Below, piece after piece: positions 59,382-64,000 of a stretch of 64,000 nucleotides of DNA. The notes under the pieces were generated by a model that saw only the letters and a list, made by a program, of their open reading frames with translations, ran no database searches and was not told the DNA's origin. How positions within the stretch are numbered: position 1 is the first letter of the stretch; each line of letters starts with the position of its first letter. A program made the translations under genes and the position numbers. Source of the DNA: an uncultured Bacillota bacterium (GTDB lineage Bacteria > Bacillota > Clostridia > Christensenellales > UBA1242); assembly GCA_900544595.1 (NCBI GenBank), contig UQVQ01000005.1, positions 39,566 through 103,565 of the forward strand. The letters are read 5' to 3'.

Positions 59382-61253
59382 ATGGGAATTAACATTCTAC
59401 CAAGCGAAATATACAACAAAATTTCAGCGGGTGAAGTTGTTGAAAGACCAGCAAGTGTTGTTAAAGAACTTGTTGAAAACAGTATCGACGGCGGTGCAAC
59501 AAAAATTACCGTTGAAATTTTTGAAGGCGGAATTAAAAAAATTATTGTTTCCGATAACGGAACTGGAATTGAGCCAGAAGATGTTGAAAAGGCTTTTTTG
59601 CCACACGCAACAAGCAAAATTTCAAGCGAAACCGACCTTTTCTCAATTGCTTCGCTTGGTTTTCGTGGAGAAGCTCTTGCATCAATTGCAGCAGTCAGCC
59701 AAGTTGAGTTAGTTTCTAAAACAGAAAATAATGACTATGGAATTTCATTTAAAATAAACGGGGGAGTTCCAGAATCAAAAAGCGAAGTTGGATTTGAAAA
59801 GGGAACAAGAATAAGCGTTTCAAATTTGTTTTTTAACACGCCGGCGCGCCTTAAATTCCTTAAAAAACCAAAATCGGAAGAAAGCGAAATAACTTCGCTT
59901 ATTGCAAAAATCATTTTGGCAAACCCAACCCTTTCAATTCGCTATATTGTTGACAACCGAATTGTTTATAACACTTTTGGAAATGGACTTGCCGAAGCGA
60001 TGTATATAATTTATGGCAAAGAAACCTACGACAACCTTTTGGAGGTTTCATATAATCGCGACGAAATTTCAGTTAACGGATTTATCGCGCGCCCAACTTT
60101 CGCAAAACCAAACAGAACCTATCAAACGCTCTTTGTTAACGGCCGCGTTGTTTCAAACTATATGATTTCATCGGCTGTTCAAGATGCTGTTGATGCGTAT
60201 ATTATGAAAGGAAAATTTCCTCTTTTCGCTCTTAACATTTCAATTCCTTTCGAGCAAGTTGATGTTAATGTCCATCCTTCAAAGCAAGAAGTTAAGTTTG
60301 AAAACCCTGGAAAAATTTATGGAATTGTTAACTCCGCAATTTATAAAGCCGTTTCAAACGCGAACTATATTCAAGAAACAACAATTTTTGAAGAGCCCGT
60401 TAAATCGGCAAACGAACCTGAAAATTCAAAAACTAATTCAAGTTTTGAACTTGCAAAACTTTTGCAAGAGCACGCAGCAAAATTTAACGAGGGAACAACT
60501 TTAAAAAGTTCGGATTCAACGCTTTCAAAAATTCTTGCAGAAAATTTAAATAATAATTTAAATAAAAATGAAGAAAAAATTGATTTAAATCAAATAAAAT
60601 TGGAAGAAGTTGAAATTTCGCCAATAATTCCAGAAAAAAATAAGGAAATAATTCAACAAAATATTATTCCAGAATTTTTTGAAAAATATAAAATTATTGG
60701 AGTTCTTTTTGAAACATACATTTTAATTGAACAAGACGATTTGTTCTATATAATCGACCAGCATGCTGCCCATGAACGTCAACTTTTTGATAGGTTCTCG
60801 AAAGAAATTGAGGAAGGGGGATTAACTCTTCAATCACTTCTTGTTCCATATGTTTTTTCTGCAAACTTAAAGGAAACAGAATTTTTGGAAAACAACTTGG
60901 ATGCTTTAAATTCAAGCGGAATTGAAATAATTCCTTTTGGGGAAAACACATTCAAAGTTTCCGCTGTTCCATCAATTCTTTCACAAATGAATTTGAAAGA
61001 ATTCTTTAGTTCAATTTTGGAAGAAACAACAGGGCTTTCAAGAAAAACAAATGAAGCGCTTAAAAACAAAATTGCACGTCACGCTTGCCGCTCGGCTGTT
61101 AAGGCTGGTAATAAGCTTTCTGAGGGTGAAATTGACGTTCTCTTAAAATCATTCAAGGAAAACAAAAACGTTCTTCTTTGCCCTCATGGGCGCCCTATTG
61201 TTGTTGTTTTTAAGAAAACAGAAATTGAAAAATGGTTCAAACGAATTGTTTAA
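59382..61253 (+). CDS. mutL: DNA mismatch repair protein MutL (endonuclease type)
   Basis: This 623-residue protein has GHKL ATPase motifs ISAGEVVERPASVVKELVENS, DNGTGIEPEDV, ATSKI and GFRGEALASIAAVS, then a low-complexity linker (about 330-430). The C-terminal nuclease domain contains DQHAAHERQLFD (from Asp459), ACRSAVKAGNKLS and CPHGRP. This marks the MutL class with intrinsic nicking activity, as in organisms without MutH. The metal motif is normally DQHAx2Ex4E; the final Glu is Asp470 here. AGGAGA precedes the ATG. MutL links MutS recognition to strand incision. Confidence 0.96.
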   Translation: MGINILPSEIYNKISAGEVVERPASVVKELVENSIDGGATKITVEIFEGGIKKIIVSDNGTGIEPEDVEKAFLPHATSKISSETDLFSIASLGFRGEALASIAAVSQVELVSKTENNDYGISFKINGGVPESKSEVGFEKGTRISVSNLFFNTPARLKFLKKPKSEESEITSLIAKIILANPTLSIRYIVDNRIVYNTFGNGLAEAMYIIYGKETYDNLLEVSYNRDEISVNGFIARPTFAKPNRTYQTLFVNGRVVSNYMISSAVQDAVDAYIMKGKFPLFALNISIPFEQVDVNVHPSKQEVKFENPGKIYGIVNSAIYKAVSNANYIQETTIFEEPVKSANEPENSKTNSSFELAKLLQEHAAKFNEGTTLKSSDSTLSKILAENLNNNLNKNEEKIDLNQIKLEEVEISPIIPEKNKEIIQQNIIPEFFEKYKIIGVLFETYILIEQDDLFYIIDQHAAHERQLFDRFSKEIEEGGLTLQSLLVPYVFSANLKETEFLENNLDALNSSGIEIIPFGENTFKVSAVPSILSQMNLKEFFSSILEETTGLSRKTNEALKNKIARHACRSAVKAGNKLSEGEIDVLLKSFKENKNVLLCPHGRPIVVVFKKTEIEKWFKRIV

Positions 61254-61262
61254 GGAGAAATT

Positions 61263-62156
61263 TTGGAAAACACTGTTATTGTGATTTTTGGGCCAACAGG
61301 AGTTGGCAAAACAAAAACCGCCGTTCAACTTGCGAAAGAACTTAACGGCGAAATTATTTCATGCGACAGTATGCAGGTTTTTTCAAAAATGGACAAAGGA
61401 ACTGCAAAAGTAACCAAAGAAGAAATGCAGGGTGTTCCACACTATCTTTTAGATGTTGCTCAGCCTTGGGAGGAGTTTAGCGTTGGGAAATATGTTGAAC
61501 TTGCAACCGAAAAAATTGATGAGATTTTTAAAAAAGGGAAGCAACCAATAATTGCTGGCGGAACAGGGCTTTATATAAATGCATTGATTAACCAATATGA
61601 TTTTGGGAATGCGAAAAAAGATGAAAAAATCCGTGAAAAATATCAAAAAATATTAGAAAAATATGGAAATAATTATTTATTTAATATTTTAAAAGAAAAA
61701 AATTCCGAAATTGCAGAAAAAATTCACCCAAATGATACGAAAAAAATAATTCGCGCGCTTGAAAAAATCGAAAATAAAAATATTGAAAAAAAAGAAATAA
61801 AAAATAATTATAAATATATTATTTTTGGATTAAATTTGCCAAGAGAACAAATTTACGACAATATAAATAGGCGCGCAGAAAAAATGTTTGATGAAGGACT
61901 TGAAAAAGAAGTTGACAGTTTGCTTGCTCTTGGACTTACATTAAACAACCAAAGTATGCAAGGAATTGGATATAAAGAAATAATTCAAGGACGCGAGCAA
62001 AATTTAAGTCGCGATGAAATTATTGAACTTGTTCAGCGGAAAACAAGAAATTATGCAAAAAGGCAACTTACTTTTATGCGAGGAATTCCGGGCTTAATTT
62101 GGGTTGATGCAAAAAATGCAACAAATGAAATTTTGGAGGAACTTAATGGAAAATAA
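61263..62156 (+). CDS. miaA: tRNA dimethylallyltransferase
   Basis: This 297-residue protein starts with TTG at 61263, nine bases after mutL, supported by AAGGAGAAATT; no ATG fits. The P-loop is GPTGVGKT (10-17). DSMQVFSKMDKGTAK contains the catalytic Asp, followed by GVPHYLLDV and the dimethylallyl-diphosphate site GGTGLYINAL. The C-terminal QGIGYKEI and KRQLTFMRG are family signatures. The central insertion (about 115-180) is very Lys/Asn-rich and A-rich in DNA. It adds a dimethylallyl group to A37 of tRNAs reading UNN codons, the substrate for MiaB. Its end overlaps the next gene by 11 bases. The hfq gene that often follows miaA is absent. Confidence 0.95.
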   Translation: MENTVIVIFGPTGVGKTKTAVQLAKELNGEIISCDSMQVFSKMDKGTAKVTKEEMQGVPHYLLDVAQPWEEFSVGKYVELATEKIDEIFKKGKQPIIAGGTGLYINALINQYDFGNAKKDEKIREKYQKILEKYGNNYLFNILKEKNSEIAEKIHPNDTKKIIRALEKIENKNIEKKEIKNNYKYIIFGLNLPREQIYDNINRRAEKMFDEGLEKEVDSLLALGLTLNNQSMQGIGYKEIIQGREQNLSRDEIIELVQRKTRNYAKRQLTFMRGIPGLIWVDAKNATNEILEELNGK

Positions 62157-63366
62157 AATTGAAGTTTACGAGAAGAAACTTGAAAACATTTTTAAAAATT
62201 TGGAAGATGTTTCTCTTTTTAATCAAGCAAAGGTTCTTCGTGCTTTTCAAGAAAACAGAATTAGCGCAACCGATTTTTATGGAACAACAGGATATGGCTA
62301 TGACGACAAAGGTCGCGAAAAACTTGGAAAAGTTTTCGCAAATGTATTTGGGGCGGAAAATGCAATTGTTTCGCCTCAAATAACTTGTGGGTCCCATGCT
62401 TTAACAATTGCGCTTTTCGGGATTTTGCGCCCTGGCGATGTTATGCTTTCTGTAACTGGCAAACCTTACGACACTCTTGACGACACGATTTTTGGAGTTG
62501 AAGGAAAGGATAACGGAAGCCTTAAAGATTTTGGCGTTAAGTTTAAACAAGTTGACTTTAAAAATGACAAATTAGATTTTGAAGAAATTGAAAAGCAAAT
62601 TTCTTCTTTAAAGCCAAAAATGGTTTACATTCAACGTTCAAGGGGATATGCTTGGCGCGATGCGCTTTTCATTTCCGACATTAAAAAGATTGTTGATCTT
62701 TCAAAGAAACTTAGCCCAAAAAGTTATGTTGTTGTTGATAATTGCTATGGCGAATTTATTGAAAAACTTGAACCAACCGAAGTTGGAGCGGATCTTATTG
62801 TTGGTTCTTTAATCAAAAATCCAGGGGGCGGGCTTGCGTCGTGCGGCGGCTATCTTGCCGGAACAAACGAAGCAGTTGAACTTGTTAGCTCGCGCTTAAC
62901 TTCACCTTCACTTGGAACGGAAGTTGGCTCATATGAAAGAGGCTATCGAGAGTTCTTTCAAGGGCTTTTTCTTGCGCCACACGTCGTTAAGGAAGCCTTA
63001 AAAGGTGCATATTTAATTGGCGCGGTTATGGAAGAAAAAGGCTTTGAAGTTTTGCCAAACTCCGCGTCGAAAGCGGGCGACATAATTAAATCAATTAAAT
63101 TTGGCAGCGAACAAGATATGATTTCTTTTGTTCAAAAAGTTCAAAAATTTTCGCCGGTTGACAGTTTTGTTTTGCCAATGCCATGGGATATGCCGGGGTA
63201 TAACGACCCAGTTATTATGGCAGCAGGAACATTTGTTTCGGGGGCGTCAATTGAACTTTCGTGCGACGGCCCGGTTAAACCTCCGTTCATTGCATATTTC
63301 CAAGGCGGATTAACTTATGAACAAATTAAATTGATTGCCATGGAACTAATTGAAAAAATCGATTGA
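62146..63366 (+). CDS. ynbB: YnbB/methionine gamma-lyase-like PLP enzyme (aluminium resistance family)
   Basis: The start is placed at 62146 (GGAGGAACTTA before ATG), inside the end of miaA; an upstream ATG at 62104 lacks a ribosome site. The 406-residue protein matches the 'aluminium resistance protein' family of fold-type I PLP enzymes. NAIVSPQITCGSHALTIALFGILRPGD binds PLP phosphate, VVDNCYGEF carries the Asp that pairs with the pyridine nitrogen, and DLIVGSLIKNPGGG carries Lys224 for the Schiff base. PGYNDPVIMAAGTFV and ELSCDGPVKPPFIAYFQGG are typical C-terminal signatures. Members are related to cystathionine/methionine gamma-lyases, but their substrate is not well established. Its place after miaA matches B. 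subtilis ynbB. It likely ends the miaB-mutS-mutL-miaA run. Confidence 0.92.
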   Translation: MENKIEVYEKKLENIFKNLEDVSLFNQAKVLRAFQENRISATDFYGTTGYGYDDKGREKLGKVFANVFGAENAIVSPQITCGSHALTIALFGILRPGDVMLSVTGKPYDTLDDTIFGVEGKDNGSLKDFGVKFKQVDFKNDKLDFEEIEKQISSLKPKMVYIQRSRGYAWRDALFISDIKKIVDLSKKLSPKSYVVVDNCYGEFIEKLEPTEVGADLIVGSLIKNPGGGLASCGGYLAGTNEAVELVSSRLTSPSLGTEVGSYERGYREFFQGLFLAPHVVKEALKGAYLIGAVMEEKGFEVLPNSASKAGDIIKSIKFGSEQDMISFVQKVQKFSPVDSFVLPMPWDMPGYNDPVIMAAGTFVSGASIELSCDGPVKPPFIAYFQGGLTYEQIKLIAMELIEKID

Positions 63367-63383
63367 AAAGTTTTTAAAAATTG

Positions 63384-63412
63384 TTGACAGTTTCCAAAAA
63401 ATAGTGTAATAT
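63384..63412 (+). promoter_or_regulatory. tRNA operon promoter
   Basis: TTGACA (63384-63389), 17 bases, TAATAT (63407-63412), about 20 bases ahead of the first tRNA. Confidence 0.85.
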
Positions 63413-63431
63413 TACATTTGCTATTGTGTTA

Positions 63432-63507
63432 CGGGGTGTAGCGCAGTTGGTAGCGCACGTGGTTTGGGACCATGGGGCCGGGAGTTCGAGTCTCTTCACC
63501 CCGACCA
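63432..63507 (+). tRNA. tRNA-Pro (anticodon TGG)
   Basis: A full cloverleaf: acceptor CGGGGTG/CACCCCG, D stem GCGC/GCGC, anticodon loop TTTGGGA with TGG at 63465-63467, T stem with two G-U pairs, and encoded ACCA. First of four in a single operon. Confidence 0.97.
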
Positions 63508-63539
63508 TAATAAAGCACAATAGCACGCATTAATTGCGC

Positions 63540-63616
63540 GGACCTTTAGCTCAGTTGGTTAGAGCAACCGGCTCATAACCGGTCGGTCCTAGGTTCGAGT
63601 CCTAGAAGGTCCACCA
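63540..63616 (+). tRNA. tRNA-Ile2 (CAT anticodon, lysidine type)
   Basis: Acceptor GGACCTT/AAGGTCC, anticodon CAT at 63574-63576, encoded CCA. The GGACCTTTAGCTCAG start and overall sequence resemble Firmicutes tRNA-Ile2, whose C34 is changed to lysidine by TilS to read AUA. Elongator and initiator tRNA-Met have different acceptor stems, but isotype from sequence alone is not certain. Confidence 0.85.
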
Positions 63617-63626
63617 ATTAAATTGT

Positions 63627-63703
63627 GGCTCGGTAGTTCAGTTGGTTAGAACGCTAGCCTGTCACGCTAGAGGTCGTGGGTTCGACCCCCATCCGAGTCG
63701 CCA
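63627..63703 (+). tRNA. tRNA-Asp (anticodon GTC)
   Basis: Acceptor GGCTCGG/CCGAGTC (one G-U pair), anticodon GTC at 63661-63663, discriminator G and encoded CCA. Confidence 0.97.
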
Positions 63704-63707
63704 GTTT

Positions 63708-63783
63708 GCCTTGATAGCTCAGTCGGTAGAGCAAGGGACTGAAAATCCCTGTGTCGGTGGTTCGATTCCGCCTCAAGGCACCA
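63708..63783 (+). tRNA. tRNA-Phe (anticodon GAA)
   Basis: Acceptor GCCTTGA/TCAAGGC, anticodon stem GGGAC-type with GAA at 63741-63743, T arm GGTGG-TTCGATT-CCGCC, encoded ACCA. It is directly followed by the 84-bp tandem array, whose units are degenerate copies of this gene. Confidence 0.97.
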
Positions 63784-64000
63784 ACTTCTCGTAAGAGAAG
63801 GCCTTGAAAGGAATTGAAACACCAAATCTCCTGAAAGGGAGGGTTAAGATTCCGTCTCAATGCACCAACTTCTCGTAAGAGAAGGCCTTGAAAGGAATTG
63901 AAACACCAAATCTCCTGAAAGGGAGGGTTAAGATTCCGTCTCAATGCACCAACTTCTCGTAAGAGAAGGCCTTGAAAGGAATTGAAACACCAAATCTCCT
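63784..64000 (+). repeat. 84-bp perfect tandem repeat made of degenerate tRNA-Phe copies
   Basis: Two complete units and the start of a third (period 84: matching points 63781, 63865 and 63949) are identical over all visible bases. The array runs off the window. Each unit is a 17-nt spacer containing the hairpin CTTCTC-GTAA-GAGAAG, followed by a 67-nt tRNA-like sequence. That sequence starts GCCTTGAAAG (tRNA-Phe: GCCTTGATAG) and ends GATTCCGTCTCAATGCACCA (18 of 20 bases as in tRNA-Phe). The D arm is missing, the T loop is altered (GTTCGATT to GTTAAGATT), and the middle forms CTCCT-GAAA-GGGAG. The acceptor ends could still pair at six of seven positions. It reads in the direction of the tRNA operon and is probably co-transcribed. 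Confidence 0.92.

Noticed and set aside
63654..63944. Antisense open frame of 96 codons across tRNA-Asp, tRNA-Phe and the 84-bp array
   Set aside because: It stays open because 84 is divisible by 3 and is antisense to tRNA genes; such translations (with MGVEPTTSS-like starts) are well-known spurious products.
63784..64000. CRISPR array
   Set aside because: The repeats are contiguous with no variable spacers, the whole 84-bp unit is identical, and there are no cas genes in the window.

Overview
The window is low-GC, densely coded bacterial DNA. It uses the standard bacterial code: TGA is a true stop, for example at the ends of the Nudix gene and the ttcA-like gene. Purine-rich Shine-Dalgarno sites and Firmicutes-type promoters (TTGACA-17-TATAAT) are frequent, all four tRNAs have an encoded CCA, and the order mutS-mutL-miaA-ynbB is a classic Firmicutes neighbourhood. 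The host is probably an uncultured, host-associated member of the Firmicutes (Clostridia or a reduced Bacilli-like lineage). I cannot name a genus from sequence alone.

Layout. Bases 1-8,400 are a mosaic of short operons: the end of a probable surface protein, a small unknown protein, a MutT-type Nudix hydrolase, an apparently N-truncated Eis-like acetyltransferase, a nucleoside hydrolase with its own palindromic operator, a three-gene set of DUF11-like and lipoprotein genes, and two overlapping glycosyltransferases that look like a glycolipid module. From 8,457 a consensus promoter drives an archaeal-type valyl-tRNA synthetase, followed by a tRNA nucleotidyltransferase. On the minus strand lies gyrB - GNAT acetyltransferase - gyrA - 83-aa protein, then a small membrane protein and a TtcA-like tRNA thiolase, separated by a strikingly phased A-tract element.

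Bases 19,587-47,975 (44% of the window) are two tandem giant genes for lipoproteins of 6,094 and 3,358 residues. They are diverged collinear paralogues built of Ig-like domains, beta-helix and GLUG repeats. The first has patches of clearly different codon usage.

Bases 48,109-63,366 are informational: rpoB-rpoC under their own promoter and not preceded by rplJL, then miaB (apparently leaderless and without a TRAM domain), mutS, mutL, miaA (TTG start) and a YnbB/methionine gamma-lyase-like PLP enzyme. MiaA and MiaB together would make ms2i6A37 in tRNA; MutS and MutL form the mismatch-repair pair.

The window ends with a tRNA operon (Pro, Ile2 with CAT anticodon, Asp, Phe). It runs directly into a perfect 84-bp tandem repeat. 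Each unit is a 17-nt spacer containing a GNRA-loop hairpin, followed by a 67-nt degenerate copy of tRNA-Phe that still ends in CCA. This tRNA-derived array, cut by the window end, is the most unusual object here.
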